Origin: an uncultured Ruegeria sp.
GTDB lineage: Bacteria > Pseudomonadota > Alphaproteobacteria > Rhodobacterales > Rhodobacteraceae
Reading direction: 5' to 3'
Assembly: GCF_947497005.1 (NCBI RefSeq)
Contig: NZ_CANMFF010000005.1
Span: forward strand, 124,001 to 188,000
Length of the DNA: 64,000 nucleotides
The notes beneath the pieces were generated by a model. That model was given only the letters and a program-made list of their open reading frames with translations. It did no database searches and was not told where the DNA came from. Of this stretch, positions 44,538 through 54,849 are shown one piece after another. The translations under genes and the position numbers were made by a program. The stretch's first letter is position 1, and each line of letters opens with the position of its first letter.

Positions 44538-44928
44538 AGTGTTGCCCGTCTTCTTGACCCCGGTTCGAAATCCGCGCGTTTGCAAGCGTTACCGTATATT
44601 TCCCAGCCACGCTTGCCAAAGGCGGAATTGTGCTTCCGCAAATGTTCCAAGCATTGCGATTTGGCAACAGCATATTGACAACTTCGCGACATATCGCACC
44701 AACACTTGAGAATGATCGCATAAGGATCGGGAAACTGGCAAAGAGGGCAGAGCCCGAAACTTGCGTTTGTTCATATTCAATTTTTACCAGATTGAAAACA
44801 TCTGTGGCCAGGCAGTGCGTCAAGAACACGCCCACCGTGGATATTGAGGTGACTTCGCCGGAGTGTTTGAACTGTCTGAAACGCTTCTGTAATCTGTCCG
44901 CTATCGAGAAAACTGGATACAAAACCCT
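44538..44928. other. Divergent gap before mechanosensitive channel gene
   Basis: About 390 bp between the glycosyltransferase operon and mscS. Near the right end is a good promoter pair for mscS (listed separately). The left 250 bp is AT-richer and without recognised gene; it should contain the promoter of the glycosyltransferase operon on the minus strand, which I could not place. Confidence 0.5.
44867..44895 (+). promoter_or_regulatory. Promoter of mechanosensitive channel gene
   Basis: TTGAAC (44867-44872), a 17-bp spacer and TAATCT (44890-44895). Predicted start about 44902, a 27-nt leader before the ATG at 44929. Confidence 0.6.
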
Positions 44929-47304
44929 ATGAAACAATCCTTTCCGGCCGCAATCTTTCTGGCTTTATGGGCTTTTGTTCTGGCGTTTCCTGTCGGCGTT
45001 TCAGCGCAAACTTCCCTGATTCCTGGCTATGGCACGGGCAGCTCGTCTGAAGCCTCGCAAGAAAGCGATCTGGCCGCCGCAATCCGTGCGGCCAGCGAAG
45101 CGGGCGCAAATGTGATTGTCATCGACAGCGCAGGTCAGGTTGTGACAACGGCTGGTGGTGCGGGTGCGGGCTCGGGTGATGCCACGAGCGAATCGAACAA
45201 TCCCATGGGTGACGGTTCGCAGTTGATGAAGGCGCAAGAACGGTTCTCGAAATTCCGTGAGTCGATGCTATCTCGGCTTGAGGCACTGCCTTATTCGATC
45301 TTCGAGGTGCAGTATGTTCTGCGCCAGACCAGCCCAGATGGCCGCATCCAGACCTATGCCGAGGTATTGGCGTGGAACATCTTGTTCCTGCTTCTTGGGC
45401 GTTGGCTCTCTATCGAACTCTATGGCAAGCGCTTTGCACGGCGTTGGGTTGTGGCCCGGGTCAAAGACGATCCGGTAGGGTATCGCGAAAAGATGCCTTT
45501 CCTTGTTTTCCGCTTCCTGATGGGGATCGGGGGCACGATTTTTGCCATGTTGATGGCTCTGATTGTCGGGTACCTGTTCTTTGGTGAAGCCGAAGATATA
45601 TCGATCCAGTTCACAGTAACGGCGATCTTTACCGCGTATTTCCTTTCGCGCACGGTTTCGGATCTGTGGCGTATGGTTCTCTCACCTTTCCTCAGCCAAT
45701 ATCGCCTTCCGCCATTCTCGGACCGGGACGCCAAGCGATTGTATATCTGGGCTTCGGCATTGGCGACATACGACATTTCGGTTGTACTTTTTTCGACCTG
45801 GGTTGCGGATTTTGGCCTGAACTACAACGTCTACGCGATGGTGTACGGCGGCCTGACTATGCTGGGCGCCTTTGGCAATGTTCTGATGATATTGTTCAAT
45901 GCGCGAGCGATCTCGAACGCAATCCGTGGTGGGCGGCCATCCGATCAGGTTTCGTGGCTGTCGCGGTTCCTATCCTTCGGCTGGGCGCCTGCACTCATCG
46001 TCTATGTCGTATTCAGCTGGTTCCGTCTGGCCGTTGATCTAGCGCTGGAGAACCCGACGCCGCTGCCGCTGATCGCGAGCAGCTATATGATTTTCATGTC
46101 CGTCGTCATTGCCTATGGCGCGATGAATTATCTGCTGGAACGGTATTTTGACCGTTCCCGAATGATCGACGAGTTAAACGAAGAAGCCTTGGCTTCGGAC
46201 GAAGATTTCGAGCCGGTGGAAACACCCGAAGCCGAACAACGCAAACAGTATCTTCTGACCTACGAAGATCTGGCCCGTCGGGTGGCTGGGATTCTGGCCT
46301 TCGTGATCGGTGCCTATGCGCTTGTTGTAATTTGGTATCCGGAAGCCGACTGGAGTCAGGATCTTCCGGTGGAACGTGCGCTGGATGTAATGGTCATTTT
46401 ATTTATCGGCTACATTCTGTTTCATTTCTTCCGCATCTGGATCGACAGCAAGATCGCGGAAGAATCCGATGACGGCACTGAGGCCGAACTGGGCGACGAA
46501 GGCGGTGAGGGCGGGCAAAGCCGTTTGGCGACGCTGTTGCCATTGTTCCGCGGCGCCATTTTGGCCGTTGTGGTTGTTACGATCGTGCTGATCGTTCTCA
46601 TGGAGTTGGGCATCAATGTCAGCCCGTTATTCGCGGGCGCTGGTGTGGTTGGTCTGGCAGTGGGCTTCGGATCACAAACCCTGGTGCGAGACATCTTTTC
46701 AGGGGCGTTTTTCCTTATGGACGATGCCTTCCGGAAAGGCGAATACATCGACATAGGGGATGTCAAAGGTACCGTCGAAAAAATCTCGGTCCGGTCTTTC
46801 CAACTGCGCCACCATCTTGGTGCGCTGAACACGATTCCCTTTGGTGAAATCAAAGTCCTTACGAACTATTCCCGTGACTGGGTGATCATGAAACTGCCGT
46901 TGCGCGTGACCTATGACACTGATGTGGAAAAAGTACGCAAGCTGATCAAGAAGCTGGGTCAGGAACTGCTGAGCGATCCTGTTATTGGGGATAATTTCAT
47001 CCAGCCGCTGAAATCTCAGGGTGTGATCGAGATGCAGGACTCCGCGATGATCATCCGGGTCAAGTTCATGACCAAACCGGGTGATCAATGGCTGGTCCGC
47101 AAGAAGGTCTATCAGGATATTCGCGAGTTGTTTGCCCGGGAAGGCATCAGGTTCGCGCATCGCGAAGTCACCGTCAGGTTAGCGGATGGCAAAGAAGCCG
47201 AAGACTTGACGCCGAAGCAGCGTGAGGCCGTGACCGGTGCAGCCCAGGCCGCGATTGACGAGGACTATCTGGACGATATCGGGCCGGGTGGCGACGACCG
47301 CTAG
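44929..47304 (+). CDS. Large mechanosensitive ion channel (MscS family)
   Basis: 791 residues. Signal peptide (FLALWAFVLAFPVGVSAQ), a periplasmic Ser/Gly/Ala-rich region (about 25-120), then about 11 TM segments (from residue 150), and the MscS pore/beta domain from about residue 535: INVSPLFAGAGVVGLAVGFGSQTLVRDIFSGAFFLMDDAF is the pore helix and beta-entry, with IDIGDVKGTVEKI and the C-terminal cage (VRLADGKEAEDL). An acidic insert (ESDDGTEAELGDEGGEGG, about 505-525) precedes the pore. Related to YjeP/MscK-type channels. Opens under membrane tension in hypo-osmotic shock. Confidence 0.92.
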   Translation: MKQSFPAAIFLALWAFVLAFPVGVSAQTSLIPGYGTGSSSEASQESDLAAAIRAASEAGANVIVIDSAGQVVTTAGGAGAGSGDATSESNNPMGDGSQLMKAQERFSKFRESMLSRLEALPYSIFEVQYVLRQTSPDGRIQTYAEVLAWNILFLLLGRWLSIELYGKRFARRWVVARVKDDPVGYREKMPFLVFRFLMGIGGTIFAMLMALIVGYLFFGEAEDISIQFTVTAIFTAYFLSRTVSDLWRMVLSPFLSQYRLPPFSDRDAKRLYIWASALATYDISVVLFSTWVADFGLNYNVYAMVYGGLTMLGAFGNVLMILFNARAISNAIRGGRPSDQVSWLSRFLSFGWAPALIVYVVFSWFRLAVDLALENPTPLPLIASSYMIFMSVVIAYGAMNYLLERYFDRSRMIDELNEEALASDEDFEPVETPEAEQRKQYLLTYEDLARRVAGILAFVIGAYALVVIWYPEADWSQDLPVERALDVMVILFIGYILFHFFRIWIDSKIAEESDDGTEAELGDEGGEGGQSRLATLLPLFRGAILAVVVVTIVLIVLMELGINVSPLFAGAGVVGLAVGFGSQTLVRDIFSGAFFLMDDAFRKGEYIDIGDVKGTVEKISVRSFQLRHHLGALNTIPFGEIKVLTNYSRDWVIMKLPLRVTYDTDVEKVRKLIKKLGQELLSDPVIGDNFIQPLKSQGVIEMQDSAMIIRVKFMTKPGDQWLVRKKVYQDIRELFAREGIRFAHREVTVRLADGKEAEDLTPKQREAVTGAAQAAIDEDYLDDIGPGGDDR

Positions 47305-47308
47305 GGGC

Positions 47309-47384
47309 GCTCCCGCCGGTTCGGATTGCGTCTCTGACGAGACGCGGCCCAAACCGTTGGGCCAGGCCGCGCGTCCCGCGCGGC
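47309..47384. repeat. Three tandem perfect hairpins, second copy of intergenic element
   Basis: GCGTCTC-TGAC-GAGACGC (47328-47345), GGCCCAA-ACCG-TTGGGCC (47346-47363) and GCCGCGCG-TCC-CGCGCGGC (47366-47384, 3-nt loop) lie almost end to end. They follow GCTCCCGC (47309-47316). Placed between convergent mscS and a CoA transferase. Similar words and order occur at 29632-29720. Confidence 0.75.
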
Positions 47385-47391
47385 GGTCGGG

Positions 47392-48747
47392 TCAGCCAGA
47401 CCGGAAGGGCCATACAGGGTCAGATGTGCCCAGTTTTGACGAGGGCAAATCCCAGTGCATGACAGTCGCTCCGACCCGGAGAGCAGGGTTGAGGCGCTGA
47501 CCGGGACCCCAGCCAGAGGCCTCAGACACCCCGTTGTAATCTGTCTTCACCTGACTGATGGGCGCTGCATCGACATCGTCCTTGCCAAGTACGGCCAGGA
47601 GTTCGGCGGTGCGGGCCAGGGACAGATGTGCGTGCATTACGGACTTGCCCGTTGCGGCCTCGGCCAGTGCCGATAGCGCAGCGGCTGCCATCAGATATCC
47701 TGTCGCGTGATCCAGAGCCTGAACAGGCAGGGGGGTTGGTTTGTCCGCGCCAGCCCAACCCATCCCGGCATGAGCGATACCTGCGCTCATCTGGACAAGG
47801 CTGTCAAACCCGCGCCGGGTTGACCATGGGCCTTGCCAGCCATAGGCATCCAGTGTGACTTCGATCCGGTTCGGAGCCAGCTCGTCACGTTTGGCCCGTG
47901 TCAGACCCAGAGCATCCAGCGCGCCGGGCCGGTACCCGTGCACGAACACATCCGCCTGCGACATCAACCCATGCAGACGCCCGAGGCCTTCTTCTGATTT
48001 CAGGTCGAGATAGGCGCAGTGTTTCCCCAGCGAGATGTCCGGAATCACCCCGGGTTCATCCCAGCCGGGTGGATCAATCCGCAAAACCTCGGCCCCGAAA
48101 CCGGCCAATGTACGCGTTGAAACCGGGCCGGCCAGAACTCGTGTCAGATCCAGCACCCGTAATCCTGCCAGAGGCCGTTCAACCGTTGCCTGAGGCCTGT
48201 CGCGCAGTTTGACATAACGTGGCCCTTGCCAGCCGATCAACGGGTCGCGCGACACGGCACGTCCTTGCGGATGATCGAGCCACTCTGCCCGGCTGCGCAT
48301 GGCCGCTGCGACCCCACCTTCGGCTATGACTGCCGTTTCCAGATTCGATACTGCCCAGGACCTGACTGCTTTTGCCACGGCCTCACGCTCTGGCGGGGCG
48401 CCAAGGACTTTCAGTGCAGCAGCGCGATGACGAGGCAGGTTCGTGTGCAACCTGATCCAGCCATCGGCAGCTTTGTAATCGCCCGCGACCGCATCCCACA
48501 GGCTAGGCATTTCCCATCCGTCCGGTTTGAATGAATAGCCGAACCATAAAGATGCCAACCGGTGATCAATGGTGATCTCAGGTGTTTTTGAGGATAGGTT
48601 GAGCGCCTGCACCAGCCGGGCCATTTCCTGGCCCACGGTTGCAAAACTCGCGGTCGCCAGTTCAGAAACGGCGAAGACGCTTGGCAGAGCGCCTGCGCCA
48701 TTTCTGCGATAGCTGTTGGCAGCGGGAAGAGTGGCCAGAAGGCTCAT
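47392..48747 (-). CDS. CoA transferase family III (CaiB/BaiF)
   Basis: 451 residues, CaiB/BaiF class III CoA transferase with duplicated layout. GLRVLDLTRVLAGPVSTRTLAGFGAEVLRIDPP begins the canonical domain (about residue 190), with KHCAYLDLKSEEGLGRLHGL and the QMSAGIAHAG region; the first 180 residues form an additional, less conserved domain. It is the last gene of the ABC-transporter operon (4-bp overlap), suggesting it activates the imported compound. CaiB homologues act on carnitine and many acyl acids; substrate unknown. Confidence 0.88.
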   Translation of the reverse strand: MSLLATLPAANSYRRNGAGALPSVFAVSELATASFATVGQEMARLVQALNLSSKTPEITIDHRLASLWFGYSFKPDGWEMPSLWDAVAGDYKAADGWIRLHTNLPRHRAAALKVLGAPPEREAVAKAVRSWAVSNLETAVIAEGGVAAAMRSRAEWLDHPQGRAVSRDPLIGWQGPRYVKLRDRPQATVERPLAGLRVLDLTRVLAGPVSTRTLAGFGAEVLRIDPPGWDEPGVIPDISLGKHCAYLDLKSEEGLGRLHGLMSQADVFVHGYRPGALDALGLTRAKRDELAPNRIEVTLDAYGWQGPWSTRRGFDSLVQMSAGIAHAGMGWAGADKPTPLPVQALDHATGYLMAAAALSALAEAATGKSVMHAHLSLARTAELLAVLGKDDVDAAPISQVKTDYNGVSEASGWGPGQRLNPALRVGATVMHWDLPSSKLGTSDPVWPFRSG

Positions 48748-49898
48748 TGCTGATAGGGGTCCAGACTGTCGCGGAGCCCGTCACCCAGGAAGTTGAACGC
48801 CAACACAATGACGATGATCGGTAGCATCGGGATGGCCGTCCACGGGTAGATCTCGATCGAAGCGAGGTTCTGCGCGTCGTTCAGCATCACACCCCAGCTG
48901 ACGGCAGGCGCACGCAAGCCGAGACCAAGGAAACTGAGTGCGGTTTCCCCAAGGATCATGGCTGGGATCGACAAAGTGGCCGACGCGATCAGGTGCGACA
49001 TGAAGTTCGGCAGCAGATGCTTGCGGATCACCCGACCTGAGCTTGCGCCCATCATCTCGGCCGCGCGGACATATTCCTCTTCACGCAGCGACAGGAATTT
49101 GGCGCGTACGGATCGCGCCAGCCCCGGCCAATCAAGGATGCCCAGGATGATCGAAATGATGAAAAATACCGCGACCGGGCTCCAGTTCGAAGGCACGGCG
49201 GCGGACAGGGCCAGCCACAGCGGCAATTCAGGCAGCGAACGCAGGATTTCGATAACCCGGTTGATGGTCCAGTCGATACGCCCGCCGAAATAGCCAGCCA
49301 CCGAACCGAATAGGATGCCAAGAAAGAAAGACACCGAGATACCGATCAAACCCACAGTCAGAGACAGCTGTGCGCCATAGAGAATACGACTGAAGATGTC
49401 GCGGCCCAACCGGTCAGAGCCCCAAAGGAACAGGGTGGCACCGTCCGGTGCGCAAAAGAGATGCGTGTCTACCTTGACCAATCCGGCCAGACGATACTCA
49501 GAACCTTCACAAAAGAACCTGATCGGACGTGGGTCGTCGGTGTCAGGGACGAACTTCCACTGGAACGTTTCCAGATCCGCTTCTGCGACGATTGGATAGA
49601 CATGGGGGCCGACGAACTTGCCTTCATAAAACCAGTTTACGGATTGAGGCGGCGCGTAAAGATGTTCTCCGTTGCGGTCATTTGGCCCATAGGGAGCAAT
49701 GAAACCTGCAAAGGGCAACATCACATAGCACAGAAACAGGAAGACGCCCGAGATCAGGCCCAGTTTATGTGTACGGAACTTGCGCCAGACCAGCAGCCAA
49801 TTAGGGGCATCCAGATCGGCGCGCTCCAGTTGCTGGATCGAGGCCTGCGGATCAAATGGCGCATCATCGACGAAGCGGTTGTCAGGACGGTCGGTCAT
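48744..49898 (-). CDS. ABC transporter permease, DppC/YejE-like
   Basis: 384 residues. Long N-terminal cytoplasmic tail, TM about residues 50-70, a periplasmic segment of about 110 residues, then the permease domain with five TMs. Coupling EAA loop EEYVRAAEMMGASSGRVIRKHLLPN (about 277-301), plus LGLGLRAPAVSWGVMLND. Long N-terminus and inserts fit YejE-type microcin-C/peptide permeases. 4-bp overlap with both neighbours. Confidence 0.9.
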   Translation of the reverse strand: MTDRPDNRFVDDAPFDPQASIQQLERADLDAPNWLLVWRKFRTHKLGLISGVFLFLCYVMLPFAGFIAPYGPNDRNGEHLYAPPQSVNWFYEGKFVGPHVYPIVAEADLETFQWKFVPDTDDPRPIRFFCEGSEYRLAGLVKVDTHLFCAPDGATLFLWGSDRLGRDIFSRILYGAQLSLTVGLIGISVSFFLGILFGSVAGYFGGRIDWTINRVIEILRSLPELPLWLALSAAVPSNWSPVAVFFIISIILGILDWPGLARSVRAKFLSLREEEYVRAAEMMGASSGRVIRKHLLPNFMSHLIASATLSIPAMILGETALSFLGLGLRAPAVSWGVMLNDAQNLASIEIYPWTAIPMLPIIVIVLAFNFLGDGLRDSLDPYQQ

Positions 49899-50923
49899 GC
49901 TTCGCGCCCCTCATATCGAATGCGTGGGTCCAGCATCACCAGCAGAATATCCGAGATCATCGTGCCGATCAGCGTCAATAGCGCGACAAACATCAGGATG
50001 AACGCGGACAGGAATTGATCCTGCGTTTTCAGTGCGGTCAGCAGGGTCGGGCCGATGGTTTGCAGGCCCAGAACAACCGAGACCAGAACCGAGCCGGAGA
50101 CCATTGATGGTAGCAAGTTACCGATGTCCGCAACGAAAGGGTTGAAGGCCACACGCAGGGGGTATTTGGTCAGCATCCGCGACGGGGCCATGCCCTTGGC
50201 AATGGCGGTTTCCACGTAAGGTTTTCCCAACTCATCCAGCATATTCGCGCGCAGGCGCTGCATCATCGCCGATGCGCCCGAGGTGCCAATGACGAAGGTT
50301 GGAACGATCAGGTGGATCAAAATGGATTTCAGCTTGGCCCAGCTCATCGGCTCACCTTCAAAACTGGGATCCATCAGGCCCCCGATTGGCAGGTTGAAAT
50401 ACTGGTGGCCATAGTAAAATAGGATCAGCGCCAGCAGAAAGTTGGGTGTCGCCAAGCCCAGATACCCCACGAAAGCCGAGGTATAGTCGATCCATGTCCG
50501 CGACCGCGCTGCTGCCAGGACGCCCAGGGGCAGGGCTACGGCATAGACAAACAGGATTGCGGCCAGATTGACGACAACTGTCAGCCAAAGCGTATCACCG
50601 ACGATTTCGGATACAGGGCGGTCGAATTCGAAGGACCAGCCATAATTGCCCTGAATCAACCCGGAAAACCCGTGCGGCCCGGGCCAGAAGCCAGCCCAGA
50701 TCAGATACTGTTCCCACATGGGGCGATCCAGCGCGTATTCAGCACGCAGGAATTCTGCCTTTGCGACGCCTGCCGACTGACCCGAGGCCTGAAGTTCGGC
50801 GATCTGGTTGCTCAGGTAATCGCCGGGCGGAAGGTTGATGATTACAAAAACCAGAACCGAGACCACCAACAACGTCAGCAGCATCGTGAAAAAGCGATAC
50901 ACCGCATAGCGCAGCATGACCAT
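49895..50923 (-). CDS. ABC transporter permease, DppB/YejB-like
   Basis: 342 residues. RYAVYRFFTMLLTLLVVSVLVFVI forms TM1, GDYLSNQIAELQASGQS a periplasmic loop, and the coupling loop ETAIAKGMAPSRMLTKYPLRVAFNPF the EAA motif near residue 245. Six TMs expected. AGGAGC lies ahead of the ATG. Operon with the SBP 15 bp upstream. Confidence 0.9.
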   Translation of the reverse strand: MVMLRYAVYRFFTMLLTLLVVSVLVFVIINLPPGDYLSNQIAELQASGQSAGVAKAEFLRAEYALDRPMWEQYLIWAGFWPGPHGFSGLIQGNYGWSFEFDRPVSEIVGDTLWLTVVVNLAAILFVYAVALPLGVLAAARSRTWIDYTSAFVGYLGLATPNFLLALILFYYGHQYFNLPIGGLMDPSFEGEPMSWAKLKSILIHLIVPTFVIGTSGASAMMQRLRANMLDELGKPYVETAIAKGMAPSRMLTKYPLRVAFNPFVADIGNLLPSMVSGSVLVSVVLGLQTIGPTLLTALKTQDQFLSAFILMFVALLTLIGTMISDILLVMLDPRIRYEGREA

Positions 50924-50937
50924 TTAGCTGCTCCTGC

Positions 50938-52851
50938 TTAGTCGGCGAAAAAGAACTCGTCCGGGCGGTGGACGCCGAAATGTGCACCGGGTTCCCAAGC
51001 CCACATGGCTTGTTCCGGTACATTGCGCAGGCGGTTTGACACGACAACAGGTTGCGGTGCTCCGTTCAAAATGCCGATGGCATAGAGCTGGTCCGCATGG
51101 ATGTTCAACATCTCGGTCCAGACAGCCTCGCGGTCTTCATCGGTCTTGGCGATTTGCCATTCATGCGCCAACTCCATCAGACGTTCAGCTTCTGGCAAAT
51201 CGGGGGCTTCGCCTACTTCTCCACCGGTCTGATAGTACTGCCCCCATTTTGGCCAGGCCAGAAAGACCTGATCTGTTGGGGCCAGATAGGCTGGCGATGT
51301 GTGCGCCTGCGGAATCCCGTCATCCCAACCAAACCAGACGGACGCCATCGAGTTGCCCGCAAAAACACGGTTGCGCAGGATATCGCGATCCAGCGGGCGC
51401 ATGATCAGTTTGACGCCGATTTCGCGCCATGTGTCCGTGACGATTTGCAAGGCGTTTTCGACCTCCTGCCGCTCACCTGCGGTTTCGATCACCAGTTCCA
51501 TCGGGCGACCGTCTGGCAACAGGCGAATGCCGTTTTTGTCGCGCTGGTCCAAACCGGCCTCATCCAGAAGCGCATTGGCTTGATCGATATCGTACTGCGC
51601 CCAGGCCTTGGCATTCTCCTCATCATAGAAGGGCGAGGCGGGCAGAACCGACATCGCGCCAGGATGCGCAAGTTTAAAGTACAGGGCCTGATTGATGGTT
51701 TGCCGGTCAATGGCCAGCGACAAGGCGCGCCGCACACGTACGTCACGCAACACATTGCGCCAGGCGTCATCGGCGAAGTTGAGGTTCGGATAGATCGCAA
51801 TCTGCGACGCTACGCCGGTTTTCCACAACAGCGTCTTGTATCCACCTTGCGCTTCACCTTTTTTCAGAATTGATGCATCCCGGAAAGCAAGTCCGCGACC
51901 TTGCAGATCGCTTTCACCAGCGTTGGTTTTGGCGGCAACAAGACCAGAGGCGACGATCTCCATCTCGACCACATCAATATAGGGAAGTTGTACCCCCTTG
52001 CTGTCGATGCGGTGATAATACGGGTTCCGGACAAAGTTGTGGCGGATCTTCTTGCCCGAGCTTGCGTTTAGCCATGGCTGCAACGTCGGAAGTTCGTGGT
52101 TGTCGAACTTATACAGATTGTCCAGCTTGTTGTGCAGCGCTGCCCAGCTTTTGACCCTTGCATCGTCAACCTGAAAGGCAAGCTCTTCGGCGTCTGCGTA
52201 TTTCTCGTGATATTGTTTCAGAAACCCGGCCGGCCGGTAAATAAAGGGCGGTCGCGCCTGGGCCAGTGATTGCAGGAAATCCGGGTTTGGGTCATCCCAT
52301 TCGAAGATCACCGTGGTTTCATCCGGGAACGTGACTTTGGGTGCCTTGCCTTCGACGATCAGAAAATCAGGCGGGCCCGACGGGCTGAGCAATTCGTTAT
52401 TGGCAACATCTTCCCACCAATAGCGGAAGTCTTCCGACGTAAAGGGCGAGCCGTCCGACCACTTGTGTCCTTCGCGCAGTTTCAGGGTGAACCTGCGATT
52501 GTCCTCATTTTCAAACGAGGCCAGCAGGTCGGGGATAATTTCGTAATCCTGGTTGAAGCCGACCAGCCGGGCATAGCCATAAACAACCATCTGTCGGATG
52601 TCTTTGGATCGTGTGACCATGGTGCGCAGGGTTCCACCCGGTGTTCCGAATTCCCGTCCTTTTGCGGATAGATCAACAATCAACGGATCCTTCGGCAAGC
52701 GTTCCTGCACGGGCGGAAGATTGCCGCTTTCAACTTCGGCGCTCCAAAAGGTGCTTTCCTGAGGTGCCGGGATTGTTTCCGCCGCCGCGGGCAGCATCCC
52801 GGATAAAGCCAGCGAAACGGCCAGCAGCAAGGGGCAAGTGGTCTTAAACAT
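50938..52851 (-). CDS. ABC transporter substrate-binding protein, peptide/YejA-like (SBP_bac_5)
   Basis: 637 residues with Sec signal peptide (LLLAVSLALSGMLPAAA). SBP_bac_5 family: FTLKLREGHKWSDGSPFTSEDFRYWWEDV is the classic block, followed by RVRRALSLAIDRQTINQALYFKLAHP and the late RPLDRDILRN. Binds oligopeptide-like or related substrates. Overlaps the ATPase gene by 8 bp. Confidence 0.9.
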   Translation of the reverse strand: MFKTTCPLLLAVSLALSGMLPAAAETIPAPQESTFWSAEVESGNLPPVQERLPKDPLIVDLSAKGREFGTPGGTLRTMVTRSKDIRQMVVYGYARLVGFNQDYEIIPDLLASFENEDNRRFTLKLREGHKWSDGSPFTSEDFRYWWEDVANNELLSPSGPPDFLIVEGKAPKVTFPDETTVIFEWDDPNPDFLQSLAQARPPFIYRPAGFLKQYHEKYADAEELAFQVDDARVKSWAALHNKLDNLYKFDNHELPTLQPWLNASSGKKIRHNFVRNPYYHRIDSKGVQLPYIDVVEMEIVASGLVAAKTNAGESDLQGRGLAFRDASILKKGEAQGGYKTLLWKTGVASQIAIYPNLNFADDAWRNVLRDVRVRRALSLAIDRQTINQALYFKLAHPGAMSVLPASPFYDEENAKAWAQYDIDQANALLDEAGLDQRDKNGIRLLPDGRPMELVIETAGERQEVENALQIVTDTWREIGVKLIMRPLDRDILRNRVFAGNSMASVWFGWDDGIPQAHTSPAYLAPTDQVFLAWPKWGQYYQTGGEVGEAPDLPEAERLMELAHEWQIAKTDEDREAVWTEMLNIHADQLYAIGILNGAPQPVVVSNRLRNVPEQAMWAWEPGAHFGVHRPDEFFFAD

Positions 52852-54616
52852 GGCAACGTACCTTATGGCCCGGTTCCAATTCCACCAGTGAGGGTATCAC
52901 GGTGTCCGAGAAACGAAAGGCTTCATCCCAACTGTCCGGCGCGCCGGCGCCCAGAGAAACCAATTGCAGGTCAATCGGGCGATTGATGTCGGGTTCGGGT
53001 TGAGCGGCAATCAGCGCCTTGGTGTAAGGATGGCGCGGATTGTAGAAAAGAGTTTCGGGCGGTGCCTGTTCGACAATCAGGCCACGCCGCATGACGGCAA
53101 CTTCATCAGCGATCCGTGCCACAACGGCCAGATCGTGTGAAATGAACAGATAGGAAAGGTTCAGGCTGTCCTGCAGGTTTTCCAGCAATGTCAGGATTTG
53201 TTCCTGAACCGACACGTCCAGAGCCGAAGTAGGTTCGTCACAAACGATCAATTGCGGGTCCAGCATCATGGCGCGTGCGACGGACAGGCGCTGTCTCTGG
53301 CCGCCGGAAAAGGCGTGCGGATAACGTTTCAACATGTCTTCTGTCAAACCGACACGCTGCAACATCTCGGCGGCTTTGTCGCGTTGTTCCGCAGTTGTGC
53401 CGATACGGTGGATCTCGAGCGGCTCGGTCATGGCGTCCTGAATGCGCATTCGGGGGCTGAGCGAGCTATAGGGGTCCTGAAACACCATCTGCGCCTTGCG
53501 CTGAAAGGCTGTGCGCTGAGCACGGGTCATGCTGTGCACCGTGATCGGATCGGCGTCGGGCGCAGTTCGAAACAGAACTTCACCCCCAGGGTCGGGCAAT
53601 TCAGCACCCAATGCAATGCGGGCCGCTGTCGTCTTTCCTGATCCGCTTTCACCAACAATGGCCAGCGTCTTGCCACGAGCCAGGTTCAAGTCAACGCCGC
53701 GACATGCATAGATCGCTTTGTCGGCCTGCCACCCTTTGCTGGACCGCATGGTATATGTCTTGGACACGCCCTTCATTTGTAGGATCAGATCCTCGTTCGG
53801 CATCGGGATGCCCACGGCATCCTGATCCGGAATTTCCGGCGCGGCATCGAACAGCTGCTTTGTATAGGCGTGCGCCGGGGCGGTCAGGATTGGCGCGGCA
53901 GCGCCCGCCTCCATGATGCGACCCTTGTGCATCACAACGACCTGCTCGGCCATGTTGGCGACCACGCCCAAGTCATGGGTCACCAGAATGAGTGCCATGC
54001 CGGTTTCGCGCTGCAGTTCTTTGATCAGACCAAGCACCTGCGCTTGCGTGGTCACGTCCAGCGCGGTGGTTGGTTCGTCCGCGATCAGCAACTCAGGCTT
54101 GGAAACCATGGCCATGGCGATCATGGCGCGCTGGCGCATGCCGCCCGACAGCTCGAACGGATAGGAATCATAGGCGCGTTGCGGGTCAGGAAAGCCTACG
54201 CGCTCAAATTGGGTCAGAACCTGTTTGCGTGCCTCAGACTCGGACAGCCCGCGATGCAGCCACAGGACCTCGCTGACTTGATTGCCGATCTTGTGAAGGG
54301 GGGACAGTGACCGCATTGGTTCCTGAAAGATCATCGAAACCCGATTGCCGCGAATTTTGCGCAGTTCACGTTCTGACACTGTTGTCAGGTCACATGTGCC
54401 TTTGGAATCAGTCAGGGTAATCGAGCCGCTGCGGATCTGTGCCGTTCGGGGCAGGATACGTAAAGCTGCGCGGCACGTGATAGTCTTACCTGACCCCGAT
54501 TCACCGACCAGGGCCAGGGTTTGTCCGGCTTTCACGTCGAAGTTGACACCCGTGACCACGGAATTGCCCGTACCAAAGCCGATGCTGAGGTCTCTCACGG
54601 ACAACAACGCGCTCAT
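52844..54616 (-). CDS. Dual-NBD ABC transporter ATP-binding protein, YejF-like
   Basis: 590 residues with two complete nucleotide-binding domains, as in YejF/GsiA. NBD1: Walker [19 protein letters not shown], signature [17 protein letters not shown], Walker [18 protein letters not shown]2: [47 protein letters not shown]; oligopeptide C-terminal extensions ([15 protein letters not shown]) follow. First gene of the operon; no obvious promoter found. Confidence 0.93.
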   Translation of the reverse strand: MSALLSVRDLSIGFGTGNSVVTGVNFDVKAGQTLALVGESGSGKTITCRAALRILPRTAQIRSGSITLTDSKGTCDLTTVSERELRKIRGNRVSMIFQEPMRSLSPLHKIGNQVSEVLWLHRGLSESEARKQVLTQFERVGFPDPQRAYDSYPFELSGGMRQRAMIAMAMVSKPELLIADEPTTALDVTTQAQVLGLIKELQRETGMALILVTHDLGVVANMAEQVVVMHKGRIMEAGAAAPILTAPAHAYTKQLFDAAPEIPDQDAVGIPMPNEDLILQMKGVSKTYTMRSSKGWQADKAIYACRGVDLNLARGKTLAIVGESGSGKTTAARIALGAELPDPGGEVLFRTAPDADPITVHSMTRAQRTAFQRKAQMVFQDPYSSLSPRMRIQDAMTEPLEIHRIGTTAEQRDKAAEMLQRVGLTEDMLKRYPHAFSGGQRQRLSVARAMMLDPQLIVCDEPTSALDVSVQEQILTLLENLQDSLNLSYLFISHDLAVVARIADEVAVMRRGLIVEQAPPETLFYNPRHPYTKALIAAQPEPDINRPIDLQLVSLGAGAPDSWDEAFRFSDTVIPSLVELEPGHKVRCHV

Positions 54617-54849
54617 GCGGGCTTTCCACCCGTTGGACCGTTCGATGACATCGGCTATTTCAACTCCCCGTGATTTTTTCGTCAGTGTCGCGCGGTTCCG
54701 CCCGTCTAGTCAAACCCGTTCTTAGGCTGAAATGTCGCGATAATGTGAAACTTTTGGCTTCCTCGCTACACAAAGTCTTGAGAATTTGTCATCAAGGGCT
54801 GCGTCGGGCGCATCTATGCTTTCGACTGGTATCAAGGAGATATTTGCCG

